Notes under the pieces: generated by a model
Seen by the model: the letters and a program-made list of their open reading frames with translations, nothing else
Databases searched by the model: none
Told to the model about the DNA's origin: nothing
Shown here: positions 44,084 through 55,520 of the stretch, in pieces
Layout of the letters: the number at the start of each line of letters is the position of its first letter
Position numbering within the stretch: the first letter of the stretch is position 1
Position numbers and translations under genes: made by a program
Assembly (NCBI GenBank): GCA_963704505.1
Contig: OY969912.1
Location: forward strand, 3,022,346 to 3,086,345
DNA: 64,000 bases
Direction of reading: 5' to 3'
DNA from: VRUE01 sp963704505
GTDB taxonomy: Bacteria > Actinomycetota > Thermoleophilia > Solirubrobacterales > 70-9

Positions 44084-44479
44084 TCACCAGACGTAGGCGA
44101 CTACCTCGCCGCCGACGCCCCTCTGCTTGGCCTCGTGGCCGGTCATCACGCCGACCGAAGTGCTGACGATCGCCGTGCCGGTGCCGCCATCGACGCGCGG
44201 GACCTGCTTGTGGTCGACGTAGCGCCGGCGGCCGGGCCGCGAGATCCGCTTGAGGCCGAGGATCACCGGACGGCGGTCCTCGGTGTACTTGAGGCGGATC
44301 TTGATCTCCTCGCCGACGGTCGCGGCCTGTTTGTTGAAATCGACGATGTAGCCCTGCTCCTTGAGGATGCGGGACATCTCCATCTTCAGCCCCGAGGCAG
44401 GGATCTCCACCTCGTCAAGGCCGGAGCCGAGCGCGTTGCGAATCCGGGTCAGGTAATCGCCTATTGGGTCGGTCAGCAT
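44084..44479 (-). CDS. rpsH: 30S ribosomal protein S8
   Basis: 131 residues. Central-domain 16S rRNA binder; in E. coli it represses the spc operon by binding its mRNA. MLTDPIGDYLTRIRNAL start, and the end signature GGTGTAIVSTSVGVMTGHEAKQRGVGGEVVAYVW (residues 98-131). Confidence 0.96.
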   Translation of the reverse strand: MLTDPIGDYLTRIRNALGSGLDEVEIPASGLKMEMSRILKEQGYIVDFNKQAATVGEEIKIRLKYTEDRRPVILGLKRISRPGRRRYVDHKQVPRVDGGTGTAIVSTSVGVMTGHEAKQRGVGGEVVAYVW

Positions 44480-44486
44480 GTCGTCC

Positions 44487-44672
44487 TCACCAGCTCGACT
44501 TCGTCATTCCGGGGACGTAGCCCTCGTGCGCAGCCTCGCGCAGGCAGATCCGGCAGAGGCCGAACTTGCGGTACACGGCGCGCGGGCGGCCGCAGCGACG
44601 GCAGCGGCTGTATCCACGGGTCTTGAACTTGGGTTTGCGGCCCTGTCGGACCTTTTGGGAAGTCTTAGCCAT
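44487..44672 (-). CDS. rpsZ: 30S ribosomal protein S14, zinc type Z
   Basis: 61 residues, the short zinc-binding S14. The ligands are the two pairs CRRC and CRIC, in SRCRRCGRPRAVYRKFGLCRICLRE (residues 23-47). Overlaps the rplE stop by 8 bp. Confidence 0.96.
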   Translation of the reverse strand: MAKTSQKVRQGRKPKFKTRGYSRCRRCGRPRAVYRKFGLCRICLREAAHEGYVPGMTKSSW

Positions 44673-45489
44673 CGTTTGAATTCTCCTCGTCGGGCTTCTC
44701 GCCCGCGTCCTCGTCGCCCTTGTCGTCCTCGGCGGGCTCCTCGCCCTCCTCGGCTTCCGGCTCGGGCTTTGCGTAGGCGTCCGGGTTCTCCTCTTTCAAC
44801 TGCTCGAGGGCGGCCTGCTCGGCCTCGGCTTTCGCCCGCGCCTCCTCTTTGCGCTGCTCCTCCTCTTCTTCGGCCTTCTTCTCCTCGTCGGCGCCGCCGG
44901 GGCGACCCTCCTGGGCAAACGGCATACCGAGGCCGAGGAGCAACTCGAAGGCCTCGAGGTCGGTCTGCGCCGTCGTCGTGATCGTGATGTCCAGGCCGCG
45001 GACCTCGTCGATCGAGTCGTAGTCGATTTCGGGGAAGATCAGCTGCTCTTTGACGCCCATCGAGTAGTTGCCGCGGCCGTCGAAGGAGCGCGGGTTGAGC
45101 CCGCGGAAGTCGCGGATCCGCGGCACGGCGATCGAGCAGAGCCGGTCGAGGAACTCCCACATCCGCGCCCTCCTCAGGGTGACGGAGAGGCCGACCGGCA
45201 TCCCCTCGCGGACTTTGAAGGACGCGATCGACTTGCGGGCGCGGCGGACGTTGGGCTGCTGGCCGGCGATCGTCGCCAGCTGCTCCTGGGCCGCTTCAAG
45301 AAGTTTGTTGTTCTGCTTGCCCTCGCCGACACCCATGTTGAGGGTGATCTTGGTCAGCGTCGGCGCCTGCATCCGGGTGGAGTATTTGAACCTGCGCATC
45401 AGCGCCGGCAGGATCTCCTCCTCGTATTTGTCGCGCAGGCGCGGCGGCGGAGCCGCCTGGGACTGAGCTGACACGGTTCCGGCCTCCAT
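44665..45489 (-). CDS. rplE: 50S ribosomal protein L5 with long acidic C-terminal tail
   Basis: 274 residues against about 180 in most bacteria. TAATG overlap with the rplX stop. The L5 core shows KITLNMGVGEG, VRRARKSIASFKVREGMPVG and FDGRGNYSMGVKEQLIFPEIDYD, ending at ELLLGLGMPF near residue 185. A tail of about 85 residues follows, Glu-rich with a predicted charged helix (EEKKAEEEEEQRKEEARAKA) and ending DEENSNDG. L5 binds 5S rRNA and the P-site tRNA. Confidence 0.95.
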   Translation of the reverse strand: MEAGTVSAQSQAAPPPRLRDKYEEEILPALMRRFKYSTRMQAPTLTKITLNMGVGEGKQNNKLLEAAQEQLATIAGQQPNVRRARKSIASFKVREGMPVGLSVTLRRARMWEFLDRLCSIAVPRIRDFRGLNPRSFDGRGNYSMGVKEQLIFPEIDYDSIDEVRGLDITITTTAQTDLEAFELLLGLGMPFAQEGRPGGADEEKKAEEEEEQRKEEARAKAEAEQAALEQLKEENPDAYAKPEPEAEEGEEPAEDDKGDEDAGEKPDEENSNDG

Positions 45490-45815
45490 TAGAACGACAC
45501 CCCGCTGCGCTTCGCGAAGCGCTCGCGCTTGCCGCCTTTGTCGCGGCGCACGCCGACCCGCGTCGGTTTGTTGTCTTTGGGGTCGAGCAGCATCACGTTG
45601 GAGACGTGGATCGGCCCCTCCTTCTTGACGATGCCGCCGACCTCTCCGCCACGCGAGGCGTCTTTGACCGAACGCGGCCGTTCGTGGCGCGTGATCATGT
45701 TGAGGTGCTCGACATAGACGCGGTTCTTTTTGGGCTCCGTGCGGACGACGCGGCCCGTCTTGCCCGCGTCCTTCCCGCCGATGACCATCACCTGGTCGTC
45801 TTTCCTGATCTTCAT
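45489..45815 (-). CDS. rplX: 50S ribosomal protein L24
   Basis: 108 residues from ATG 45815 (MKIRKDDQVMVIGGKDAGKTGRV), the family start; a GTG at 45827 would add four. Assembly initiator for the large subunit with a KOW motif. Fits between rplN and rplE as expected. Confidence 0.95.
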   Translation of the reverse strand: MKIRKDDQVMVIGGKDAGKTGRVVRTEPKKNRVYVEHLNMITRHERPRSVKDASRGGEVGGIVKKEGPIHVSNVMLLDPKDNKPTRVGVRRDKGGKRERFAKRSGVSF

Positions 45816-45829
45816 CGTCCGACCCACGA

Positions 45830-46201
45830 TCAGAGAACCTCGGGTGCGAGCGAGACGATTTTCATGAAGTTGCGATCGCGGAGCTCGCGGGCGACGGGCC
45901 CGAAAATCCGGGTGCCGCGCGGGTTGTTGCTCTGCGGATCGATCAGGACCGCGGCGTTTTCGTCGAAGCTGATGTAGGTGCCGTCGGCGCGGCCCAGCTG
46001 CTTGCGGGTGCGGACCACGACCGCCTGCACGACCTCGCCCTTGCGGACGCCGCCCTGCGGGCTCGCCTGTTTGACGGTCGCCGTGATCACGTCGCCGACA
46101 CCGGCGTAGCGTCGGTGCGAGCCGCCCTTGACCCGGATGCAGAGGATCTCCCGGGCACCCGAGTTGTCTGCGACTTTCAGTCTTGACTCCTGCTGGATCA
46201 C
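45830..46201 (-). CDS. rplN: 50S ribosomal protein L14
   Basis: 123 residues. MIQQESRLKVADNSGAREIL and the L14 signature AVLIDPQSNNPRGTRIFGPVARELR. It sits at an intersubunit bridge. Six bp after rpsQ. Confidence 0.97.
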   Translation of the reverse strand: MIQQESRLKVADNSGAREILCIRVKGGSHRRYAGVGDVITATVKQASPQGGVRKGEVVQAVVVRTRKQLGRADGTYISFDENAAVLIDPQSNNPRGTRIFGPVARELRDRNFMKIVSLAPEVL

Positions 46202-46207
46202 GTAGTC

Positions 46208-46909
46208 CTACTTTGCCTTCTCGACCACGTCGACCAGGCGCCAGCGCTTGGTCTTGGACAGGGGCCGGGTCTCGACCACGCGGACGACATCGCCCTCGCC
46301 GGCCTCATTCTGCTCGTCGTGCGCGTGCAGCGTGCGCGAGCGGCGGATGACCTTCTCGTAAGTCGGGTGACGGCGGACGATGTCGATCTTGACGGTGATC
46401 GTTTTCTCCGCTTTGTCGGAGACCACGATGCCCTGCCGCACCTTGGCGGCGTTGGCCTCGTGCTCGGCGACCGGCGTGCCGGTCCCCGCGGGGTGCTTTG
46501 CCTTGCTCGCGGCGCGCGTCTTGCGACGAGTGGCCGCTGCGGACTTGCGATCGGCGAGCCGCTTCGCCGCTCGCTCGTCCGGGCTCAGCGCCGGGCCGGC
46601 CTCGTGCGGACGGCGCGAGCGTTCCAGGCGCCGCCTCTCCTTCCAAGGAAGATCGTCACCCTCGTCAACGGGCTCAGCAGCAGCAGCCGGCGCAGCCGAC
46701 TCCTCAGCGGGCTCCTCAGCAGCAGCGGGCTCCTCGGCAGGAGCATCGTCCTGAGCGTCGTCCGCCTCGGGCGCATCGTCCGCGGGTGGCGTGGAGGTGG
46801 GCTCCTCGCCCGCAGCTTGCGAGGACGAGGTGTCCTCCTCCGCGACAGGACCCGCGGACCGGGCGTCCTCGTCTGTCGTCTCTACGTCTTTTTTCTCGTC
46901 CTCGGCCAT
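46208..46909 (-). CDS. rpsQ: 30S ribosomal protein S17 with 150-residue N-terminal extension
   Basis: 233 residues. The true S17 domain is only the C-terminal 80 (RQGIVVSDKAEKTITVKIDIVRRHPTYEKVIRRSR, from about residue 157). Ahead of it is an acidic Ala/Glu/Asp/Pro region (about 85 residues) and then a basic region (ERRRLERSRRPHEAGPALSPDERAAKR). The start is fixed by the TAATG overlap with the rpmC stop, and no in-frame ATG or GTG with a good site precedes the core. So the extension is probably translated. Confidence 0.93.
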   Translation of the reverse strand: MAEDEKKDVETTDEDARSAGPVAEEDTSSSQAAGEEPTSTPPADDAPEADDAQDDAPAEEPAAAEEPAEESAAPAAAAEPVDEGDDLPWKERRRLERSRRPHEAGPALSPDERAAKRLADRKSAAATRRKTRAASKAKHPAGTGTPVAEHEANAAKVRQGIVVSDKAEKTITVKIDIVRRHPTYEKVIRRSRTLHAHDEQNEAGEGDVVRVVETRPLSKTKRWRLVDVVEKAK

Positions 46910-47121
46910 TATTTCCTCAGCTCTTTTTCAAGATCGATTCCGCGCTCTTTGGCGACCGTGATCAGCCTTGCGATGTCGCGTCGCGAAGCCCCGATCCCGG
47001 AGGTGTTCTCCAGCTCGCCCGTCGCGTGACGGAAGCGCAGGTTGAAGGCCTCCTGTTTCGCTTCGAGCAGTTTTGCCACCAGCTCGTCGTCTTTCATGCT
47101 GTGGGCCTCGCTCCCCTTCAT
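46909..47121 (-). CDS. rpmC: 50S ribosomal protein L29
   Basis: 70 residues, one helical hairpin. MKDDELVAKLLEAKQEAFNLRFRHATGELENTSGI (residues 9-43) is the family core; eight residues precede it. It surrounds the exit tunnel with L23. Overlaps both rplP and rpsQ by single bases. Confidence 0.95.
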   Translation of the reverse strand: MKGSEAHSMKDDELVAKLLEAKQEAFNLRFRHATGELENTSGIGASRRDIARLITVAKERGIDLEKELRK

Positions 47122-47540
47122 CAGCCTTCAGCCCCCTCTCGGGCGACGAACTTGGTCCTCACGGGAAGCTTGTGGCTGGCCAGGCGCAACGCCTCGCGAG
47201 CGAGATCCTCGGGAACGCCGGCGAGCTCAAACATGACTTTGCCGGGCTTGACCACGGCGACCCAACCCTCCGGGTTGCCCTTGCCGGAGCCCATGCGCGT
47301 CTCGGCGGGCTTCTTCGTATAGGGCTTGTCGGGGAAGACATTGATCCAGACCTTGCCGCCACGTTTGATCTTGCGGGTCATCGCCACGCGGGCGGCCTCG
47401 ATCTGGCGGTTGGTGATCCAGCCGCGGTCCAGCGACTTCAGCCCGTACTCGCCGAAGGCGACGCTGCTTCCGCCCTTGGTGTTTCCGCGCATCCGGCCGC
47501 GCATCTGTTTGCGGTGCTTGACCCGCTTCGGCATCAGCAT
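47121..47540 (-). CDS. rplP: 50S ribosomal protein L16
   Basis: 139 residues. MPKRVKHRKQMRGRMRG start (ATG two codons in is equally good), GRGGxxW region as KRGGKVWINVFPDKPYTKKPAETRMGSGKG, residues 76-105. It helps shape the A site. Stop and start codons overlap neighbours. Confidence 0.96.
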   Translation of the reverse strand: MLMPKRVKHRKQMRGRMRGNTKGGSSVAFGEYGLKSLDRGWITNRQIEAARVAMTRKIKRGGKVWINVFPDKPYTKKPAETRMGSGKGNPEGWVAVVKPGKVMFELAGVPEDLAREALRLASHKLPVRTKFVAREGAEG

Positions 47541-48328
47541 CAGCGACCACCTCCGCGTCCGCCGCCGGGACGGCCTCGGTCGCCGCCGGGACGCCCGCGG
47601 TCTCCACCGGGACGGCCTCGGTCACCGCCGGGACGCCCACCACCGGGGCGACCGCCGCCCGCGGGGCCATCCTCGTCGCCGGGAACCTGGTCGGAGCGGA
47701 AGCCCTCGGGCATCACTTCGCCCTTGTTGATCCAGCATTTGACGCCGATCCGACCGGCTGTCGTCTTCGCCTCGAAGAAGCCGTAGTCGATGTTGGCGCG
47801 CAGGGTATGGAGCGGCACGCGGCCGTCCGAATAGCCTTCGGTGCGGGCCATCTCAGCGCCGCCAAGGCGCCCGGAGACCTGGACCTTCACGCCTTTGGCG
47901 CCGGAGCGCATCGCCGAGGTGAGAGCGCGTTTCATCGCCCGGCGGAAGGCGACTCGGTTCTGCAGCTGCTCGGCGATCGACTGGGCGACCAGTTTGGCGT
48001 CGAGCTCGGGGCGCTTGACCTCACGGATGTTGACTTTCACCGGTTTGCCGGTGAGCTTGTGGAGGTCTTTGCGCAGGGCATCCACTTCGCTGCCCGATTT
48101 GCCGATCACGATGCCCGGCCGGGCGGTGTGGATGTCGACGGTGATTTCACCGCGACGCTCGATCGTGATGTCCGAGAGCCCCGCGTGGGAAAGTTTGTTG
48201 ACGATGTGGTCGCGGATCGCGAGGTCCTCGGACAGGGTGTCCGCGAAGCCCTTCTCGTCGAACCAATTCGACTTCCAGTCCTGGATGTAGCCGACGCGAA
48301 ATCCGCCCGGATGGATCTTCTGTCCCAT
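47540..48328 (-). CDS. rpsC: 30S ribosomal protein S3 with Gly/Arg/Pro repeat tail
   Basis: 262 residues. KH domain (GIVIGKSGSEVDALRKDLHKL) and the C-terminal S3 signature (GRLGGAEMARTEGYSDGRVPLHTLRANIDYG). After EDGPAGG comes a tail made of repeats of GGDRGRP and GGGRP, encoded by a 21-bp tandem repeat at about 47560-47650. It binds mRNA at the entry channel; the basic tail may add RNA contacts. Confidence 0.95.
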   Translation of the reverse strand: MGQKIHPGGFRVGYIQDWKSNWFDEKGFADTLSEDLAIRDHIVNKLSHAGLSDITIERRGEITVDIHTARPGIVIGKSGSEVDALRKDLHKLTGKPVKVNIREVKRPELDAKLVAQSIAEQLQNRVAFRRAMKRALTSAMRSGAKGVKVQVSGRLGGAEMARTEGYSDGRVPLHTLRANIDYGFFEAKTTAGRIGVKCWINKGEVMPEGFRSDQVPGDEDGPAGGGRPGGGRPGGDRGRPGGDRGRPGGDRGRPGGGRGGGR

Positions 48329-48332
48329 GGTC

Positions 48333-48947
48333 CTACTCCTCTTCCGGGCTGAGAGCCACGGCGATGTGGCTGGTTCGCTTGTGAATCGGCGTGGCGCGGC
48401 CGAGGGCGCGGGGGCGGAAACGCTTCAAGGTGGGGCCTTCGTCGACGGTGATCTCGGCGACGCGCATCTCGTCGGCATCGAGGTCGTGGTTGTTTTCCGC
48501 GTTAGAGGCGGCGGAATCGATCAGCTTTCCGATGTCGTGGGCGGCGCCGCGCGGCGAAAACTGGAGCAGCGCGCGGGCCTTCTCGATGTGCAGGCCGCGG
48601 ACCTGGTCGGCGATGAGGCGGGCCTTGCGCGGAGCGATGCGGACGTAGCGCGAGCTGGCACGGACCACGATCGGCACGTACGGCTTCGGCTCGGCTTTCG
48701 CTTTCGGCGCAGCTTTTTTGCCGGCTTTCGCCTCGCCTTTGCCTTTGCCTTTCGCGTCGGCTTTTTTGCCTTTCGCATCAGCTTTGGCTTTCGGCTCGGC
48801 TTTCGCTTTGCCTTTGGCTTTGGCCTCGGCTTTGCCTTTGGCTTTCGACTCGCTTTTGGCTTTGGCCGGTTTTTTGGCAGCAGCTTTTTTCGACTCTTTT
48901 TTCGCCACTTTTTTGCTGCTTTTTTTGTCCGGTTTGTCGTCGGCCAT
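48333..48947 (-). CDS. rplV: 50S ribosomal protein L22 with Lys/Ala-rich N-terminal extension
   Basis: 204 residues from ATG 48947, 3 bp after the rpsS stop; longer frames would cross rpsS. The L22 core (about 113 residues) starts near VVRASSRYVRIAPRKARLIADQVRG. The first 90 residues are Lys, Ala and little else (KAKGKAEAKAKGKAKAEPKA), resembling histone H1 tails. L22 lines the peptide exit tunnel. Confidence 0.94.
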   Translation of the reverse strand: MADDKPDKKSSKKVAKKESKKAAAKKPAKAKSESKAKGKAEAKAKGKAKAEPKAKADAKGKKADAKGKGKGEAKAGKKAAPKAKAEPKPYVPIVVRASSRYVRIAPRKARLIADQVRGLHIEKARALLQFSPRGAAHDIGKLIDSAASNAENNHDLDADEMRVAEITVDEGPTLKRFRPRALGRATPIHKRTSHIAVALSPEEE

Positions 48948-48949
48948 GG

Positions 48950-49225
48950 TTAGTCGGAGCTCTTGCCTGTTCCGGAGTGGGCGCGGAAGGTCCGCGTCGG
49001 GGCAAACTCGCCGAGCTTGTGTCCGACCATCGACTCGGAGATGAAGACCGGCACGTGCTTGCGGCCGTCGTGGACGGCGATCGTGTGGCCGACCATCTCG
49101 GGGAAGACGGTCGAAGTCCGCGACCAAGTTTTGAGCATCTGTTTCTGGCCCGAGTCGTTCATCGCGTTGACGCGCTTCATCAGCGCCTCTTCGACCCACG
49201 GACCCTTTTTCGTCGAGCGTCCCAT
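48950..49225 (-). CDS. rpsS: 30S ribosomal protein S19
   Basis: 91 residues. RSTKKGPWVEEALMKRV start and the signature VFISESMVGHKLGEFAPTRTFRAH. Head protein that binds 16S rRNA with S13. Three bp after rplB. Confidence 0.97.
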   Translation of the reverse strand: MGRSTKKGPWVEEALMKRVNAMNDSGQKQMLKTWSRTSTVFPEMVGHTIAVHDGRKHVPVFISESMVGHKLGEFAPTRTFRAHSGTGKSSD

Positions 49226-49228
49226 TGG

Positions 49229-50074
49229 CTAGCGCCCCTTTTTCTTTCCGCGCCGGCGACCGCGGACGATGTAGCGGTCGGACTGCTTGCCCTTCTTGCG
49301 GGTCCTGTATCCGAGCGTGGGCTTGCCCCAGGGGGTGACCGGATGGCCGCCCGGGGTGTGATGGGCCTCGCCGCCGCCGTGCGGATGGTCGACGGGGTTC
49401 ATCGCGACGCCGCGTGACTGCGGTCGCTTGCCCTTGTGCCGGTTGCGGCCGGCCTTGCCGATCTTCATGTTCTGGTGCTCGGCGTTGGAAAGGGTGCCGA
49501 CGGTCGCGCGGCACTCGGCGCGGACCAGTCGCATCTCCGACGAGGGCAGGCGGAGGGTGACCATGTCGCCCTCCTTCGCCGCGAGCTGGATCGAAGTGCC
49601 TGCGGCGCGACCGAGCTTGCCGCCCTGGCCGGCGACGAGCTCGACGTTGTGGACGAGCGTGCCGGTCGGCATTTCACCCAGCGCGAGGGTGCTGCCCGGC
49701 GTGATGTCGGCGCCTGGACCGGACTGAACCGTGTCGCCGACGGAGATCCCGGCGGGCGCCAGGATGTATGCCTTCTCGCCGTCGGCGTAGTGGACCAGGG
49801 CGATGTAGCAGCTGCGGTTCGGGTCGTACTCGATCGTCGCCACCTTGGCGGGAACGCCGTCCTTGAGCCGCTTGAAGTCGATTTTGCGGTACCGGCGCTT
49901 GGCGCCGCCACCGCGATGGCGGGCGGTGACCCTGCCGTTCACGTTGCGGCCGCCGGACTTGCGCAGCCCCTCGGTGAGCTTGCGCTCGGGCTCGTCGGTC
50001 GTCAGCGGCTCACGCAGCGGGTACGTGGCGAAGCGGCGCCCGGGGCTCGTCGGTTTTGTTTTGCGGTTCGGCAT
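49229..50074 (-). CDS. rplB: 50S ribosomal protein L2
   Basis: 281 residues. Near the peptidyl transferase centre. The signature PVDHPHGGGEAHHTPGGHPVTPWGKPTLG (residues 224-252) contains the conserved His. Ten bp after rplW. Confidence 0.97.
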   Translation of the reverse strand: MPNRKTKPTSPGRRFATYPLREPLTTDEPERKLTEGLRKSGGRNVNGRVTARHRGGGAKRRYRKIDFKRLKDGVPAKVATIEYDPNRSCYIALVHYADGEKAYILAPAGISVGDTVQSGPGADITPGSTLALGEMPTGTLVHNVELVAGQGGKLGRAAGTSIQLAAKEGDMVTLRLPSSEMRLVRAECRATVGTLSNAEHQNMKIGKAGRNRHKGKRPQSRGVAMNPVDHPHGGGEAHHTPGGHPVTPWGKPTLGYRTRKKGKQSDRYIVRGRRRGKKKGR

Positions 50075-50084
50075 CTCTCTTTTC

Positions 50085-50378
50085 CTATGCGGTCTCGGCG
50101 CCTTCGAACAGCTCGATACGTTCGCCCGGCGCGAGCTGCACGATCGCCTTCTTCCAGGCCCGCGTACGGCCGATGGAAAGCCCGCGGCGCTTCGGCTTCG
50201 GGCGCACCTTGGAGGTGCGAACCCGGGCGACGCGAACGCCGAAGATCTCCTGGACAGCGTGGGCGATCTGCGTCTTGTGGGCGCGGTCGTCGACGCGGAA
50301 CGTGTACTTGCCCTCGGCGATCAGGGCGTAACTCTTCTCGGAGACGACGGGGCGGATGATCACGGTGCGGGCGTCCAT
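50085..50378 (-). CDS. rplW: 50S ribosomal protein L23
   Basis: 97 residues from ATG 50378 in a TGATG overlap with rplD. RPVVSEKSYALIAEGKYTF start and RPKPKRRGLSIGRTRAWKKAIV end. Docking site for trigger factor and SRP at the exit tunnel. Confidence 0.96.
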   Translation of the reverse strand: MDARTVIIRPVVSEKSYALIAEGKYTFRVDDRAHKTQIAHAVQEIFGVRVARVRTSKVRPKPKRRGLSIGRTRAWKKAIVQLAPGERIELFEGAETA

Positions 50379-50989
50379 CAGCCGAGCCTCTCCGTGAGCT
50401 GCTCCAGGGCGGCCTCCGAAAGAACCAGTGAGGCGGCACCGATCACGTCGGCGACGCCGATCGCGCCTACCTCGGCTACCTGCACCCGGGGGATGTTGCG
50501 GAAGCTCTTGACGACACCCGTCTCCTCGGCGTCGAGGACGAGGAGGGTCGGCTGCCTCGCGCCCCATTTGCCGAGCGCCTGCGCGGCGGCCTTGGTCGAC
50601 GGCGTCTCGAACGATGCGGCATCGAGGACGGCAACCGAGCCGCGCTCGGCGTGCACCGAGAGCGCCGCGCGCATCGCCTTGCGGCGGGCTTTGCGGTTGA
50701 CCTTGACGGTGTAGTGACGCGGCTTGGGGCCGAAGGCGACGCCGCCGCCGTAGCGGTTGGGGACGCCCAGGGTCCCGGCGCGGGCGCGACCAGTGCCCTT
50801 CTGCCGCCAGGCCTTGGCGGTTGTGAAGGCGACCTCGCCGCGGGTCAGCGTCGAGGCGTTGCCGCTGCGTCGCGCATTGAGGTCGGCGCGGGCCGCCTCG
50901 TGCACGAGCGACTCGTGGAAGGGCTCGGCGAAAAGCTCTTTCGGCAGGTCCGCTTTGGTCGTCTTTCCCAGCACCGCGGCTTTAGACAT
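50378..50989 (-). CDS. rplD: 50S ribosomal protein L4
   Basis: 203 residues. The exit-tunnel loop region is RSGNASTLTRGEVAFTTAKAWRQKGTGRARAGTLGVP. In E. coli L4 regulates the S10 operon; whether that applies here is unknown. Overlaps the rplC end by 8 bp. Confidence 0.96.
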   Translation of the reverse strand: MSKAAVLGKTTKADLPKELFAEPFHESLVHEAARADLNARRSGNASTLTRGEVAFTTAKAWRQKGTGRARAGTLGVPNRYGGGVAFGPKPRHYTVKVNRKARRKAMRAALSVHAERGSVAVLDAASFETPSTKAAAQALGKWGARQPTLLVLDAEETGVVKSFRNIPRVQVAEVGAIGVADVIGAASLVLSEAALEQLTERLG

Positions 50990-51611
50990 CGGTCCTCACC
51001 TCGACCACGGCGTTGCGGGAGCCCGGAACCGAGCCTTTGATCAGAAGAAGGTTGCGCTCGGCATCGATGTCGGCGACTTCGAGGCCCTTCTGGGTGACGC
51101 GCTTGTTGCCCATCTGGCCCGGCATCCGCATGCCTTTGAAGACGCGGGCGGGGAAGGCACTGGCGCCGATCGAGCCGGGGGCGCGGACGTTGTGAGAGCC
51201 GTGGCTGACCGGGCCGCGGCTGAAGTTGTGGCGCTTGATCCCGCCCTGAAAGCCCTTGCCGATCGAGACGCCGGAGACCTTGACCTTCTGGCCGGCCTCG
51301 AAGCTGGAGACGGTGACGTCATCGCCGATCTTCGGGCCCTCCTCGGCGCCGAGATCCTCGTCGCGGAACTCGACCAGGTGGCGCATCGGCGGGCCGCCGG
51401 CCTTCTTCACGTGACCCTCCTCGGCCCTGGTCAGCTTGCCCTCCTTGGTCACCCCGAAGGCGAGCTGAACCGCGGCGTAGCCGTCGCGATCGTCCTCGCG
51501 GACGGCGGTCACCTTGCAGGGGCCGGCCTCGATCACGGTGACCGGCACGACGGAGCCGTCCTCGCGGAAAACCTGGGTCATGCCGAGCTTCTTGCCGAGG
51601 ATCGCGGCCAT
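50982..51611 (-). CDS. rplC: 50S ribosomal protein L3
   Basis: 209 residues. LGKKLGMTQVFREDG start and the signature FSRGPVSHGSHNVRAPGSIGASAFPARVFKGMRMPGQMG (residues 130-168). Starts large-subunit assembly. Four bp after rpsJ. Confidence 0.97.
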   Translation of the reverse strand: MAAILGKKLGMTQVFREDGSVVPVTVIEAGPCKVTAVREDDRDGYAAVQLAFGVTKEGKLTRAEEGHVKKAGGPPMRHLVEFRDEDLGAEEGPKIGDDVTVSSFEAGQKVKVSGVSIGKGFQGGIKRHNFSRGPVSHGSHNVRAPGSIGASAFPARVFKGMRMPGQMGNKRVTQKGLEVADIDAERNLLLIKGSVPGSRNAVVEVRTDV

Positions 51612-51615
51612 CGAC

Positions 51616-51936
51616 CTACAGCCTGATCTCGATGTCGACCCCGGCCGGCAGCGAGTCCAGGCGCTGCAGGGAGTCGACGGTTTTCGGCGACGGCTGGAGG
51701 ATGTCGATCAGCCGCTTGTGGGTGCGGATCTCGAAGTGCTCGCGTGAATCCTTGTCCTTGAACGGAGACTTGATCACGCAGTAGACGTTTTTCTCGGTTG
51801 GCAGCGGCACCGGGCCGGACACGGTGGCACCCGTCCGCTCCGCGGTCTCGACGATCTCACGGGCAGCCCGATCTATGGCGTCGTGGTCGTACGCCTTCAG
51901 TCGGATCCGGATTTTTTGTGCTGCTATCGCTGCCAC
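51616..51936 (-). CDS. rpsJ: 30S ribosomal protein S10
   Basis: 106 residues from GTG 51936 (VAAIAAQKIRIRLKAYDHDAID), close to the usual 102. VSGPVPLPTEKNVYCVIKSPFKDKDSREHFEIRTHKRLID (residues 40-79) is the family core. First gene of the S10 block, 159 bp after tuf. Confidence 0.95.
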   Translation of the reverse strand: MAAIAAQKIRIRLKAYDHDAIDRAAREIVETAERTGATVSGPVPLPTEKNVYCVIKSPFKDKDSREHFEIRTHKRLIDILQPSPKTVDSLQRLDSLPAGVDIEIRL

Positions 51937-51962
51937 TTCAAGTCGTCTTTCGCTGTCTTTCC

Positions 51963-52061
51963 GCGCGGTCTCACCGCGCATGGAGGGCGGGCCCCCATTT
52001 GGTGGGGCGCCGCCCCGGTCGTATGTATTTGCAGTTGTCTCGCCGCCCGGGTGGGCGGCGA
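51963..52061 (-). promoter_or_regulatory. Leader region with two hairpins between tuf and rpsJ
   Basis: A 9-bp perfect hairpin TCGCCGCCC-GGGT-GGGCGGCGA (52040-52061) follows the tuf stop by about 35 nt. A second, GCGCGGT-CTC-ACCGCGC (51963-51979), lies 27 nt before the rpsJ start. The first could terminate or attenuate tuf transcripts, the second could lie in an S10 leader. No T-run is present. Confidence 0.45.
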
Positions 52062-52095
52062 AAGGGCGAGCCGGCGGCCCGCCCCCTGAAGGCGT

Positions 52096-53280
<1,185 letters not shown>

Positions 53281-53369
53281 CGCTCTCCGTTCTACCTTTC
53301 GCTTTTGAAGTCTGTTTCTGTCTGGGGGTGGTGCTTAAGTCTGATGTCGAGGCCTGGCAGGGGTGGATT

Positions 53370-53389
53370 GTTCTGCCCTGCGGGCGAAC
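53370..53389 (-). terminator. Hairpin between fusA and tuf
   Basis: GTTC and GCCC pair with GGGC and GAAC around a TGC loop, with one bulged T: a 20-nt hairpin 20 nt past the fusA stop. In a 128-bp gap which also carries the tuf leader. It may partly terminate or process the fusA-tuf transcript. Confidence 0.4.
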
Positions 53390-53408
53390 CTGGGAAATAT
53401 AGCCAGAT

Positions 53409-55520
<2,112 letters not shown>

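Noticed and set aside
48333..49514. 393-codon form of rplV
   Set aside because: The upstream part is a shadow of rpsS and rplB; the ATG at 48947 is adjacent to the rpsS stop.
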